Part shown: positions 22,330 to 34,622 of the stretch, piece after piece
Position numbering within the stretch: position 1 is the first letter of the stretch
Layout: every line of letters starts with the position of its first letter
NCBI GenBank assembly: GCA_950295325.1
Contig: OX485806.1
Span: 27,092,001 to 27,156,000 of the forward strand
Source: Polytrichum commune
Lineage: Eukaryota; Streptophyta; Polytrichopsida; Polytrichales; Polytrichaceae
Direction of reading: 5' to 3'
Length of the DNA: 64,000 nucleotides
Program-made: the position numbers and the translations under genes
The notes under the pieces: generated by a model
What the model saw: the letters and a program-made list of their open reading frames with translations, nothing else
What the model was told of the DNA's origin: nothing
Databases searched by the model: none

Positions 22330-23180
22330 TTCACACCCGGGCGGCGTAGTGGAGACCGTTGGATCACCCCTTGGAGGGTCCAGATCTTCCCTCGATTAGG
22401 GCTCCTCCCTCCCAAGTGGTTGGCGTATCTCGGCCACTGCTAGGTTCCGGTCGCTCCGGTGCTGCCGCCGGCGACTCCCGGTCGCCAGATCTCCCAGATC
22501 TACAAAACAAACTCAATATACCTAGATTCCATCCCCAGGTCTTGGAAATCCGAAGATACTTCCACCATACGCAGATTCCAATTTACTAAATAAACCGTGC
22601 ACTCGGTAATCGATCCACATTAAACCCTATTTTAAGCATCTTCTTCAAAACATGAGTATTATCTCAAGCCTTATGTAGATATTTCTCAGGCTCAGACACT
22701 GGGTCCCGGTTTCCCCGGTTCCACCGCCGGCGATTCCCGGTAACTCTGTCTCTCAGATCTACACAACACGCAATATATTCAGAATCCGGTCCCAAATCTT
22801 CGAAATTGGGAGACTCTCCCACCCTGGTGTGAGATTCTATTTTACGGAATCTAAAAGTGATTCTGTAAATCTACCAACAGCCTAGATATAACCCCCTCTT
22901 CAAAACATGAAGAATTTGTTCATGGCAGGCTTGTGGTGGCCACTTGTTCCCATTGTTTGCCTCTTGCTCCCTCCTTTTCCCATGCTTCCCATATATGAGT
23001 CCGGCTCAAGGTCGGGGGATGTTGTTGTGGTTGTAATTTTTATCTTCGGTCAATCAAAACAAAACATGAAGATTATCTCAAGTCGTGTTGATATCTTCGA
23101 CGGACTTACAAATACTCAACAAAGTGCTCACACAAATCTTCTAAAGAAGAAAGAATTACCCCACAATCTAGGTTTGAGAT
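22330..23180. repeat. Tandem duplications upstream of eIF5A
   Basis: About 250-300-bp blocks recur upstream of the gene. 'ggtcgctccggtgctgccgc' and 'cggcgactcccgg' (about 22,450-22,490) are echoed by 'ggtttccccggttccaccgc' and 'cggcgattcccgg' (about 22,710-22,740). Both are followed by 'cagatctaca'. 'caaaacatgaNNATTatctcaag' occurs near 22,647 and 23,063, with a shorter echo at 22,903. This region should include the promoter and 5' untranslated exon(s). No ORF is convincing. Confidence 0.6.
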
Positions 23181-23831
23181 AGAATCTGAAATCGTCGAGT
23201 CTAAAATCCACTTCTACTCAAGAAGGGCCCACTGTAAGTTATTAGAAGGAAGGACACTAGATAAACCTAGGCCCACTTCATACAAGCACCCGAAGCAAAC
23301 ATGAACAAGGACACCCGGCCAATCTTTCGTCCCCAACAAGTGTTTTCTTCATCATCAGGCCATTGTGTGTGTCGTCTAGTTCATCAAATGCGGCTTCAAA
23401 GATGAGGCAACCTTGATTAAACATACAAGAGTTTTGATGTTGTAGAAGAGTGTTGCGCCAAAGCATGATCTCTCGTCCACCATACAATTTTGGAGTCACC
23501 GCCTAGGCAATACCCAACGCTTCTCCAACTTGTCTGTTGAGCTGGCTACGTTGGTTGGTGATATGGCAAGTCGACAACGTGGACAAACCCTATGTATGAA
23601 CAACACTTTGGGTAACACTCTTATTTTAGCCATTGACCTTTGACAAAAATTAGTCCATATGCTCATCTAAAGCATGCCTCAGTCAACTCCCTCTTTAGAT
23701 TGTCAAGATTCTCTGGACTAAACTCTTTGGAATGTTCACAAGGACCTATAAATCTTCTTAAAATCCATCATTCTCTCTCCCCTCTTCAAAGGAAGCATCT
23801 CCCACAATCCCCATTTCAAAAACCCTCTATA
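23181..23831. other. Unassigned interval
   Basis: No gene or repeat recognised between the eIF5A upstream duplications and the next R copy. Confidence 0.35.
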
Positions 23832-24206
23832 GTAGATGGGTCCTAAAAGGTTGTTTTTTATGACAACCCCACCTCTCCTAGGACATGAAACACAACAATT
23901 AACAACTCCAATTCGAGGTTGTAGCCACTTCTTCTCATAAATTTTGAAGCTCGTGTTAACATGTTCGTTATCGTCAATGTAAAGATTCTCATGCTCATCT
24001 AATGATCACATAAGTCCCCCCCCCCTCCCAAGTTATGATGATTGTTGTGTTTGAAATGATTATCGTATTTTCAACACGTAGTCCAATCTCTTTTCAAAAC
24101 ACGTCTCTTTTACATCCATTTTTGGAGTCACACCAAACCAAGTACCTCTCAACACATACGTGTCTAATCACGAGAAGTAACCGAACTAGACACGTCTATC
24201 TTACAA
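23832..24206 (+). repeat. Dispersed repeat R, copy 4
   Basis: A nearly full copy from 'gtagatgggtcctaaaagg' to 'gaactagacacgtctatctt'. It includes 'cctaggacatgaaac', a run of C at about 24,018-24,027, 'gtagtccaatctcttttc' and 'cacaccaaaccaagtacc'. Ends are imperfect inverted repeats. Confidence 0.7.
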
Positions 24207-24655
24207 ATCCACAAATGTAAAATGTCCTTAAAAAGTCTTAAATTAAGTGAACAAACTTTACTTACACATGTCAACCGTAAATATGTGAAATGTTGCCTTT
24301 AACCTTAACCTCCTCCTCAAGCTCATCTTTCCGCTTTTTGTCGTACACGCTCCCAACAAACTGCAGATTTGCCTGCCAAAAATTGGAGTGCATTTAAAAA
24401 TAAAATACTCATTGGAAAACGCGACTTCTCCCGGTATCCTCAAACTAAGCCAATCATGAGCCGCATATATCTCTTTATCCAATTTCAATCATGTTGACAC
24501 GGCAATAGATAAAAGGTCGGTGATCTCCCTCTCTATCTCTTTGTATGATGAAGAGGATGGAATAAGAAATTGATATATAGAGGAAGATGTTGAAAAATCT
24601 TCATATTTATGTCGTTGTGATTAACATGATGTTTTCCTCCGTATTTTGGTTTCAA

Positions 24656-24962
24656 GCTAGATCACATCTTCATTCGGCTGGGTTCCATCCCTTCCATGTC
24701 TCCTTTCATTGAATCATCTTCCCGCCTGCACCTGCGTGGGAACTCTTCCCTGTTGGGAACCAATGTGACAATATCCGGTCGCTGAAGCCATTAAGCTCCT
24801 TTGGCATGTGAAGGAACTTCGTCAATTAACTTGGGAATAATGAAGGTGATGTCAACTTGAATATTTGTAATTTTGACCATGTATTGTCACATTCGTTCCC
24901 AACGAGGACGAGTTCCCATGCAGGTGCGGGGCCCAACCAAATGAAGATGTGATCTAGCCCGG
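24656..24962. mobile_element. Fold-back MITE F, copy 2
   Basis: Opens 'ctagatcacatcttcattcg' and ends 'atgaagatgtgatctag'. Internal 'gcctgcacctgcgtggga', 'gttgggaaccaatgtgacaa' and their inverted counterparts match copy 1 (4,744-5,088). The ends are perfect inverted repeats for about 20 bp. Confidence 0.8.
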
Positions 24963-26263
24963 GGCCATATTTGCATCTCCTCTTTAGCTTTCTAATGAGA
25001 CCCAATTATCACAGTTTTTAATACTAAGAGCCTATTTTTACCATTTACTTCCATAAGGGCAAGGTTTGCATCTTGTATTGTATATTAATATGTCATTTAG
25101 AATTGTCAAATAATAATTTCTTCAACTCGCTTATCCTATGGACATAAGGTGAGTACACCCAAAACCAACACTAGATAGATAGATACCATGTGAATATTTA
25201 AAGAAAGTAAAATAAAATAAAGGAATGTCATGGTGTTTTTACCCTGACATGTGATGTCCATTCACCACCTTCCTCTCATGTTTGCTTCAGCATGAGAGTG
25301 GGGGCGGCTTAGTGCCTATTTTCATAGGTGGACCGTGTGGTTAGTGTCAAGGTTATGTAAGTTTTAGATTTTAGTGTTAGTAGATGTGTTTAGTTGAGTG
25401 GGACCGGGGCTTGTTTCTTTTATAATCTCCTTTTGTTTAGGATTGTGATGTTAGGTACCTTATAGCAATTTGGCAGAAGGATTCCATTAGTTTATGGATT
25501 CTGGAGTTGAGGATTTGTAGGTCATAAAGGAGTTTAACATTGTTGTATGTATAGTGCCCCTTGTTCCATCCATGATTATAATGGGTACTAGTACAATTCC
25601 GCGCTATTTGGGCCATGTGAACATTTATAATAAGTGTTGATTTTAGGGGTTGCCCATCATTGGAACTTTGAACTCTTATAACGTTTCACACAATGTCCAA
25701 CCGTGCATTTTTAGTTAGTGCCTTGTAAGCATCTCGATCTTGCAAAAGAGGTGTCTATAAATTTAAGAAATCAAACAATAGAAACCATCTCAATGCTTAA
25801 TATGTGGTTTTAAGACATACTCACCTTGTTGATGTACGGAGTTGTAGATGCCATAACATTACTCAGCTAATGAGTTGTGTTCATGAGGCCCACAACGTTT
25901 TTGAGAATAAAGCCTCCGGATGCCGGAATCCTAGTGCTTTAGACCGAATACGAAGTCATGGCAATTGAACACAACTAATAAACCAAGTGATACTATGGCC
26001 CACATTAGGCAAACTTGAGTCTGTGCATGGAAATGTGTACCTAATGCACACATATCTCAAAATCAATAAGTTGCTAGTGGAATTAAATTTCCAATTCAAT
26101 TTTCAAGAGGTTTTAACCAATCACATGATTTAATCCCAACATGATTGCACATAGTGTTGGTTTGGTATATAGATAAATGCATTGTATTGATAAAAGAACA
26201 TCAAACAATAGTATTGCATAACCTACTAGTGAATAATAAAATTATAATAACATTCAAATAATG
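24963..26263. other. Unassigned AT-rich interval
   Basis: No gene identified; only short unrelated ORFs and no obvious terminal repeats. Confidence 0.35.
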
Positions 26264-26500
26264 ATATTTAGTGGGTATGTCAAGGTGACAGGTTGTTTGT
26301 ATACCCATATTATTTGAGTCAATACCATTCTAAATTGTATTGATACATGGGCGATTTTGCCTAGGTATGAAGCTTCTTGCATGGTATAATAGACCTTAAT
26401 GGCATTAAAAACGCAAATACCGTCAAATATCCATACCCTATTGGTATCCTCAAATGGGAGATCCTCGTTATAGATACATGAATGGTATCATAAAAACAAT
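26264..26500 (+). repeat. Dispersed repeat S, copy 2
   Basis: Diverged match to 728-970: 'gggtatgtcaaggtgacagg', 'gtcaataccattctaaa', 'gaagcttcttgcatggtata' and 'cgtcaaatatccatacc'. No poly-A tract here. Confidence 0.5.
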
Positions 26501-27085
26501 GACACTTGATCAACATTGGTAAGTACCTAAAATGCAAATGTTTTATTTGTTTACATATGTATATACATGTAGAATCACTACACTGGTTGTCCCATTTAGT
26601 GTGTGTGGTACTAATTTCCACAACACGCAATATTTTGCCAAATCTCAAAATTAATGAGGGCCTAAATCTTTACTAAGTGATACTAAAATCATGAATACAT
26701 GCTCATTTACCATACATTTCAAGGAAACTAGTGTGTGTTATAAGGTGTTGGTAGAGAGCATAGTTTGTTTTGGTGACCTCAAAGATGCTCCTTCTTCTTT
26801 TGGTCGGCATCACTCACTCATGAGGCATCTCCTAACATAGATTGCTTGTATTGAGAGTTTCAAGCACTTTGACACTTTGGACTTCCGAAACCCTAGATTT
26901 CTAGTGGCACCAATTTCATAGCATGAAGAAATATAGTATCAGCTCCACTAATTTTCCACACACACTATTAGCCCATCCCACTAAATGGAATACTTGATAG
27001 CTAAGATTTATCACTTTTTGAATTTCCAAAAGTAATGCTTTGCCTTACTTGAGATCAACGGGCACAATTTGGATACTAATCTAAA

Positions 27086-27225
27086 TATGACACCTATATT
27101 TGAGTGATAAGTGGTCAAGTGTAGATCTAACAATGGACACCAAAAAGACATGTCAATAGAAGGAATTGGACCACATGGATAAAACATACAAACTAGTTTA
27201 GATTCAATAGTCAACATGATCATTT
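27086..27225 (-). repeat. Dispersed repeat R, partial copy 5
   Basis: Internal R segment: 'cctatatttgagtgataagtgg', 'caccaaaaagacatgtc' and 'ttcaatagtcaacatgat'. Both ends are lost. Confidence 0.5.
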
Positions 27226-27313
27226 ACAATGAAATCTAACCTTCGATTTGATAATACAAGCTCCACAAATAATGAGGAGAATGACTCTGGACTCAATTTG
27301 GTTTGCATGTCTA

Positions 27314-27808
27314 GGGCCACTTCACACACGAGACTGAGAGCCCATGATCATTATACTACACTTGAAGCATTCTCATTGGTGGAAAAGGCGGAGCCGGTCC
27401 AAGTTCGCTTTACACTATGCTTGAGGAACCAATGGAGTATGTGAATGCAAGATGAGTGTAAAGTCTACATGGATTCCTACATGGCATCCAATGGATCGTG
27501 TTTCATGGTCACTTGAACTATTTTCAAAAACCACCTCTTGGAGGTAGGCCTAACACAAAATTGGGAGACCATGGCACTGCAAAGCTCACGATCCGCATAT
27601 TTTGTCATATGTGAGGACCCGCATGAATAAACATTTAATGAGATAGCATTTGATCGAGGGCCTGGTCACATATGACTTCACACTACACTTGAGGATCTAT
27701 GACCACACTAAATGAGTTTGGACATGTCTTGGGCCAACCTTTGGGCACTTTCTTTTGGGCTCTCACAATTTCATGGTCACGGCTCTTGGTTCGTGTGTGA
27801 AGTGGCCC
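27314..27808. mobile_element. PIF/Harbinger-like element H, copy 2 (short)
   Basis: 495 bp with ends GGGCCACTTCACACACGA and the complementary TCGTGTGTGAAGTGGCCC. It shares the GGGCCACTT terminus with the 2-kb element at 6,567-8,556. Flanking triplets are CTA and TTA, consistent with a 3-bp target duplication bearing one mutation. Interior pieces repeat 'cccatgatc' / 'acacttgagga'. No coding region. Confidence 0.7.
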
Positions 27809-27984
27809 TTAATATCCTAGTGGGCTAAGTGGAAAAAAAAACAACCCTTGAAGACTCGTCTACCTTGTACATCTCCAAAGCAACCGACTATGAAATGTTG
27901 TTCTCCACTTTTCCACGTACTTAAACATATTGTTCCCTTTTGCTTTTGGGTGTTTTTAGTAGTTATAGCCTATGGTACCCAAGG

Positions 27985-28360
27985 ATGATGGGTCATCAAT
28001 GGTTATTGTTTTCCCACTAGCCCACTCCTCCCCTTACATATAAAACATGCGATGAGTACAAGATGGTTAGCAAATCCAAATTGAGGCCATAGCCGCTTTC
28101 CCGAAAAGAAATTGAAGCTCATATGAATACATTATTCGTCGTCAAAGTGTAGATTCAGTGCTCGTAAAATGGTTATACATGGTTCCCTCATTATGTTGAC
28201 TATTGAGTCCATAGTGAATATTGTAATCTAGGCATGTGGTCCAACCTATTTTATTTAAACACATGTTCTTGGGTATTTGTTCTTGGAGACACATCAAACC
28301 AAGTAACACCCGAAGAAAGTGTGCTAATAAGAAAACTAACCAAATAAGGGTTGTCTACTT
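27985..28360 (+). repeat. Dispersed repeat R, copy 6
   Basis: A nearly full copy: 'gatgggtcatcaatggtta', 'gtacaagatggttagcaaat', 'ttgaggccatagccgctttc', 'gtggtccaacc', 'acacatcaaaccaagtaac' and 'accaaataagggttgtctac'. Confidence 0.7.
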
Positions 28361-29700
28361 TCAAATTTTGATGTCCTATGAAACCACAATGTGGTCTCAG
28401 ATTTTGGGGTTGTACTCTTTTAGCATTGTTTCGTTGGAGGCTCGGTTCAAGGTGAGAATATTTTGTGGCTAGAGTGTGCAAGGTTTTGCTTCATAATGAA
28501 GTTTTGAAAGTGCTTTTGGGTTTTCCACAGTAGATCATGGTCAAACTTTCAACTGATGAACAATTTTCCCAATGGAATCACTATATTCATGCAAACTATT
28601 GACTTGCAATCCTTGAATGGTGTTTGTTTCCATGAAGATTGTTGAAAACATTTTTCTATATTCACACCAAAATAATAATGTATATCCTACAAATATTCAA
28701 TTGTACTATTATTGATTTTAAAGAAGATACATTAAAATATTTCATATGAAATTCTACATGTATTAGTTAAATTTCAAATTTGGTATGTGTATGCCCAAGA
28801 TGATTATGTATGCATGATTAATAAAGATAAAACAAAACATCAACTTTGATGGGCTGAATGACAACTTTTCAATTTCATTAACAAATGTTGTTCATACTCT
28901 ACGCATAAGATCATAGTCTTTCTTGCATTTTAGAACAAGTTGTAAGTCTTCGTAAGATGACTACATCTACAAAATGTATAGGCACATTGATGTCATCTTC
29001 GTGCTTACACAAAGCTCATGACTCTATATAGAAGGTCCAATTGTACAAAAGTGTTCTTTGACTTTGTGTCAACAATTTTGCTTCATGAATGTTTCATAAA
29101 GCAAGCTTGCAAATCTCACTTTATAACTAATCTCAACAGTATATAAAACCTTGGAGATGATTACTCTATTTCAATTCATTTAATTAAAGTTTTTCGGCAC
29201 AATTTAAATATTCGATTAAAATAAGTCAACCACAAACATACAAAGGAGTTAAGTCTCTATGTTGGATAGATGAGGGATCCGCTCGGATGCAACAATTCCC
29301 TCTCACCTTGCTTCTCAAGTGCATTTTCCCAATCATAGCCTACATACATGTGAAAAGATTTAAAATCTCTTTTACACTTCAAAGAATGATCAAGTTCAAG
29401 GTACATACATTGTTGTAGAAAATGACAATATCAACGGCGGTTTAAAGGTGAAAAGTATTGATGACACTATACTGCGGTTTACAATTGAGCAAGACATTTA
29501 GAATTGGTAATACTAAATAGCTCATTTAGTGTGGTGTTGAGCAAGACAAATAGAGTTGGTGACACTAAATACAATTTTAGTGTATATAGGCACTAAGTGA
29601 CAAGGCCCCTTAGTGCTTCGCATGGATAAAGCATGGCTATCTTTTGAAGACAAGTTAAAAGCGCTGGGTGGGAGGTTGTGCCTTAGGAGTCATGTTATAC
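28361..29700. other. Unassigned AT-rich interval
   Basis: No gene recognised. At about 29,480-29,610 a short phrase ('gagcaagacaNNTAgaNttgg' followed by 'actaaat') is repeated twice, with several 'cactaaat' words; this is possibly a degraded MITE end. Confidence 0.35.
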
Positions 29701-29825
29701 TAAGGTAGATGGGCCTTAAATGGTTACTTTTTTTTCCAACTAGCCTACTGCTCCGAGGATGTGAAAGATGTGACTACCTAGTATGAAATGGTTAGCAAAT
29801 CCAAATCGAAGCCGTAACATGAAGG
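29701..29825 (+). repeat. Dispersed repeat R, partial copy 7
   Basis: Begins 'taaggtagatgggccttaaa' followed by 'tggttacttttttttcc', the best preserved R terminus in the window. It runs to 'ggttagcaaatccaaat' and is truncated about 110 bp in. Confidence 0.65.
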
Positions 29826-32016
29826 GTGCACTCTTCCTTGAGAGTCGGAGTCACGTGTGTGCATGACACCTTATATAAATCTCATACATACATGATTTCC
29901 ATGGAAAAAAAGAGACTATACATGCAAATCATAGATTACATGATAGTTCCATGTATGTGTACATGAATTTTGAGCGACTGCAATAGATTGTCTCAATACC
30001 CTTATTCATATAAATATAAACAATTGGGATGAAAATCCAATGAAGTTTGACACTCCTTGGATATATGCTAACACGTCACTTTGTATTGATAAAGCCATCG
30101 AAGCATGATGTGTGGGCAAGCGGGGGGGGGGGGGGGTGGGGTACAATACATCTTCCCCCCTATATGAGTGTTTCATTGGTCCTAGTGCATTTCACATGCA
30201 AGAGTCTATTGGGAGTTTACGTACATGTGATTTAGGCACTTGGGCCAATGCTTACTTTATTTGCAATGCACACCAACCCTAGTACATTCCACATATAAAG
30301 AGTGTCTTAGACACTCACAACAAGAATTTACTTACATGTGAAAGGGCACTCATGCTAGTGCAATACCCCACATGTACACGTGCTCTGTACAACTCTCAAT
30401 CTCTTTGATGGGTTTTTTCACTCATAATTGTGCTTGTGAAATTGTGACCTCAAAAGTGTGAAGGAATACAATTTTGCATGTTTGGATCTCTCTCTCTTTC
30501 TCTCTCTCTCTAGTTCTAGTTCTTCATTAATGCCATGTTACATAAAAATTCAAGTTTAAACTCTTACATTAATAGACCTAGCAAAGGTCACCTATGTAAA
30601 ACAAATGATATAAACTTTGATAATACTATATCTACACACATGGAAAGAAATCATACTTACCATGGAATGGATGTAATAGAGATATAGATGATTGAAGTAA
30701 AAATAAGATTACGAGAACTTACCATACGTAAGTACTACAATATAAGCCCTTAACCCTAAAAAATACATTTTTTTTACCATTCACGCAAGTGAGAGGTGTG
30801 GCGAGCTCTGTGTATACACATTAGGGTAATAGATAAGTGCTTGAAGTAAGAGTAACTAGGGTTCATCACAAGTTTTCTACTTGGAGTAACCCAGAAGAAC
30901 AGGTTTGAACACCCATATATTGTTTTACAATGAGTGTTGGAGGTTGAAATATTTTGGTGCATTTGAAATGAACTAAGTGAGTGCGACATGGATAACAACT
31001 GGGTCATGCTGTTATTTACCTCGTGTACGTAACTAATCCTCAATTGTTTGTTGGTTGGTTGCATGCGCACAGGTGAGGCAGGCCCTTCACACATTCAATG
31101 GAGTGATGTATTGTGATTATGACATTTTATGCACAAATATTGGTTGAGGTTACTAGGTACATCTCCTTAGTAAGTACAACATACATGTGGTGTTATAGTT
31201 AGATGTACTTGATAAAGAGGCAAGAAGGTTGGCAATTAGCTTCCAAAGCACGGGATAGTTAAAATCATACATGGGGAGATGAATACCATATGATAGCAAA
31301 AAATCCAAATAAGGTATGTATTCTTGCAAGGCAAACTAGGTATGCAAGGTGTATATGTGTAATACAACACATACTATGAGACATTAGGCAAATGACTCTA
31401 TTATGCAATGTGGTACTGTACTATCAAATAGGAGAAGGCAAGAAACATATAGAGAGAGTCTTGTGGATGTTCCCACCCACCCACCCTTGTATTGCAAAGA
31501 GGAAGAAATTGAAGGATTTGGCCTCTGAAAAGAGGAAGTTCAAACTTTGTAAAAGTTTTGAAAAGTCAGCTATGTGTGTATATATATATATATATATACA
31601 TGATCTAGTCACTAGAAGCATACAAGCCTGGGATAATGATTTGCATTAGTGAGAAATTATCCTACATCACTAGAAAATATGCAAATCTACCATAGTGGTA
31701 ATTTTGCGTATTTATCCCATTGACGCGTGATGATTGTCTAGGACTCATAAATTGGTAGTGAGCATGGCATTGAAATTAATGTGCCATGTTGATTAGAGAG
31801 TGGTCTCCATGACTTGTCATGTGGCAAAAATCATCCTATACCACCTTGTTTGGTTGTCATCCAATGATTACAAAAATCATTTACGTGGGTCAATTATAAA
31901 TAATGTGGGCCACACTAAATCATATGTATAGTGTTGTAGTTTTGGGATCAATGAGACCATGACAATGATAATGTTAGAATTCCTAATCAAAAGTTGGTGC
32001 CAAACATGTTTGTGTG
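29826..32016. other. Unassigned interval with homopolymers and microsatellites
   Basis: No gene recognised. It contains a 15-G run (30,122-30,136), a CT-rich microsatellite near 30,489-30,511 and a (TA)n tract near 31,582-31,598. Confidence 0.4.
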
Positions 32017-32141
32017 AGATAGATGGGTCCTAAAGCCCCCCCCCCCCATTAACCACTTTGCCTAGGATAAGAAACACATGACTGGTACAAGATGGTTAGC
32101 AAATCCAAATTGAGGCCATAGTTGGTTTCCTCATAATATTT
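32017..32141 (+). repeat. Dispersed repeat R, copy 8, left half
   Basis: The left part of an R copy ('agatgggtcctaaagcc', a run of C, 'gtacaagatggttagcaaat', 'ttgaggccatag'). It is split by the 12.4-kb MULE and continues at 44,577-44,829. Its last 9 bases (32,133-32,141) are the MULE target duplication. Confidence 0.8.
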
Positions 32142-32177
32142 GGAGGACGCTAAACACCCCCCCACGAACTTCTAGGG
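32142..32177 (+). repeat. MULE left terminal inverted repeat
   Basis: About 36 bp from GGAGGACGC to CTTCTAGGG. A further subterminal 'tgctgcccg' (32,209-32,218) is shared with the other MULE ends, beyond the well-conserved part. Confidence 0.95.
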
Positions 32178-32329
32178 GGCACCTGGAAGGAAATTCCAGT
32201 GCTGCCCGTCGCGGGGGGTACCGGTCGAACCGGTCGTCACGGACGGACGTTGCGAACCCCGGTATACCGTACTAGTTTTGTATGTGGTACTCGTACGTAC
32301 TCCCATAAGTATCGGTAGGACGTACGAAT

Positions 32330-32880
32330 ACTAGCAGAACATGTAAGGGATATGTTTAGCAGAACATGAGGATATACTTTAGCAGAACTGTAGGGGGTAT
32401 ATTTGCAGAACTCCAAGGTGTATTTGAGCAGAACTGCAGGGGGTATTTTTGCAGAACTCCAAGGGGTAACTTAGCATAACTGCAGGGGGTATATTTGCAG
32501 AACTCCAAGGTGTATTTGAGCAGAACTGCAGGGGGTATTTTTGCAGAACTCCAAGGGGTAACTTAGCATAACTGCAGGGGGTATATTTGCAGAACTCCAA
32601 GGTGTATTTGAGCAGAACTGCAGGGGGTATTTTTGCAGAACTCCAAGGGGTAAGTTAGCAGAACTGCAGGGGGTATGTTTGCAGAACTCCAAGGGGTATT
32701 TTTGCAGAACTACAAGGGATATTTTTGCAGAACTACAAGGGGTAATTTAGCAAAACTGCAGGGGTCATGGTAGCAGAACTGCAAGGGGTATGGTAGCGTC
32801 CTCCCATTGAAATCCTTGAATATTTGCAGGACTCCAGGGGGTATTTTGGCAGAACTTTAATGAGTAATATTAAGTATAAC
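32330..32880 (+). repeat. MULE array A: GCAGAACT units (about 23 bp, 92-bp higher order)
   Basis: Repeated units of the type 'gcagaactccaaggggtatt' and 'gcagaactgcagggggtatt'. Four units form a 92-bp higher-order repeat ('atatttgcagaactcc' at 32,399, 32,491 and 32,583). Single degenerate units continue to about 32,880. Reverse-strand ORFs here are artefacts of the repeat. Confidence 0.92.
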
Positions 32881-33159
32881 ACCAAGGGGTGTTTGCCTTG
32901 AACATGAAGTGGTCTTTTGGCACAACATCAATGGGTCATTTAAGCGGAACACACATATACGTAGAACACACATGTGTTTTACGTATATCGTGGACAACCT
33001 ATATGGTTTCACATACACATTTATGCCTCCTATCGCGACCATTGACATGCAGCTCACGAATGCTTCACTACTTCTAGGCCTTTCTACACCGCATGTTCTG
33101 CATATCCATTTCTCCACCTCCAGTTCTGCACAACAATATCTAGACAGGCAGTTCTTCTG

Positions 33160-33536
33160 AGCCAGTTCTAACTAGTCAGATCTTCTTAGCTAGTTCAACA
33201 TAGATCCTTCTAATTAGTCAGTTCTGGTAATCTAGTTCTGCACAGACCCTTCTAACTAGTCAGTTCTGCTAAGCTAGTTCTGCACAGACCCTTCTAACTA
33301 GTCAGTTCTGCGTAGCCAGTTCTGTACATACCCTTATAACTAGTCAGTTCTGCTCAGCTAGTTCTGCACAGACCCTTCTAACTAGTCAGTTTTGCGTAGC
33401 CAGTTCTGCACATACTCTTATAACTAGTCAGTTCTGCTAATCTAGTTCTGCACAGACCCTTCTAACTAGTCAGTTCTGCGTAGCCAGTTCTGCACATACC
33501 CTTATAACTAGTCAGTTCTGCTAAGCTAGTTCTACG
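33160..33536 (+). repeat. MULE array B: 42-bp units with AGTTCTGC
   Basis: About nine 42-bp units ('cagacccttctaactagtca' plus 'gttctgctaagctagttctg'), for example starting at 33,241, 33,283 and 33,325. Each unit carries two AGTTCTGC words, the reverse complement of the GCAGAACT core of array A. Apart from that core the two arrays are unrelated. Confidence 0.92.
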
Positions 33537-34579
33537 CATGGTGGATCCAACTATCATTACGATTTGATTGCATTCGAGTGAAACGACCTTTAGGGTTCAT
33601 GTCTACGTCGTGGAGATGTCGTCAGGAGCTTCAATCGCTTGCAGCAGGTTCATTTACGCATTTTTTCATTCCCAGGTGTGTGAGGCGAGGATTCGATTAG
33701 GTTTGAGCGATTGTTGAGTGCATGGTGTGCGAATGCGCGCGGTTTCGAAGCGCTTTGAGTGTGTTTCGTAGAGGTGTAAGTGTGAATCGAAGAGTTTTGA
33801 ATGGCATTTGAGTGGCATTTGAGTTTTGAGTGGCACTTGAGTGTGGACGCAGTAAATGCTTGAAGCAGTTACAATTGTTTCCGCGCGGTTTGTTTATGGC
33901 CGTCTTCAGAGATTCTTGAAGCACTTTTAGGGTCTCGCTGCAGCAGGTTTTCGTTCTTGCACTGTGTTTTTGTTGGGTTGAGGGCGTTTTTTGTAGTTGC
34001 ATTGTGGTGGCGAAGATACACTGCGTAGAAACTGTTAGGGTTTGCAGTATAGTGTTGAGTGCGGATGATTGTTGTATAGCATCGTAGTGGTTCCATTGCA
34101 TTGTACAATTTAACACACCATAAATGCGCTCGCATTGAATTCACACACTCATTGAGTAGGGTTTATTGAGTGCATTCTCAGTTTTGAGTGTAGTTTTGAA
34201 TGTTTTTTGGGTACAATTCCTACGTAATACCTCCACAAATAAATGGCGTCGACCGAAGGGAAAGCGGCACCAAAATCTGCTAGGAATAAATCAGGTGCGA
34301 AACTCCTGCCAGAGGCGCTTGCAGTGGATTTGCACGTGCTGGAGGACGAAGACATGATTAGGTCTTTGGGGAGGGAAAAATTCGTCGACTTGTGTATACA
34401 TGGTGACCAAGGATTTTAAGAAGGGGTAAGCGCCTTCACATACATTCCCTTATTGTTTATGTTTATTATCCTATTTTCTGTGTTTTGAAATTCGCATAGA
34501 GAACTGTCTATCTACTCCTGCTCCTTCGCAAATGAGCTACTCTCAACGCCTGAATATGTCATTGTGCACAGCCACTACG

Positions 34580-34622
<43 letters not shown>
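34580..34622 (+). repeat. (TTG)n microsatellite in intron 1 of the MULE ULP1-linked gene
   Basis: About 14 TTG units inside the first intron. The poly-Leu ORF over it is not a gene. Confidence 0.9.

Noticed and set aside
32379-32692. Minus-strand ORFs encoding repetitive Cys/Ser/Leu-rich peptides
   Set aside because: They are translations of the tandem array A of the MULE. The repeat, not coding selection, keeps them open.
33697-34144. Minus-strand ORFs (139 and 91 codons) upstream of the ULP1-linked gene
   Set aside because: Low-complexity Thr/Gln-rich translations of repetitive 'tttgagtggca'-like sequence with no recognised domain.
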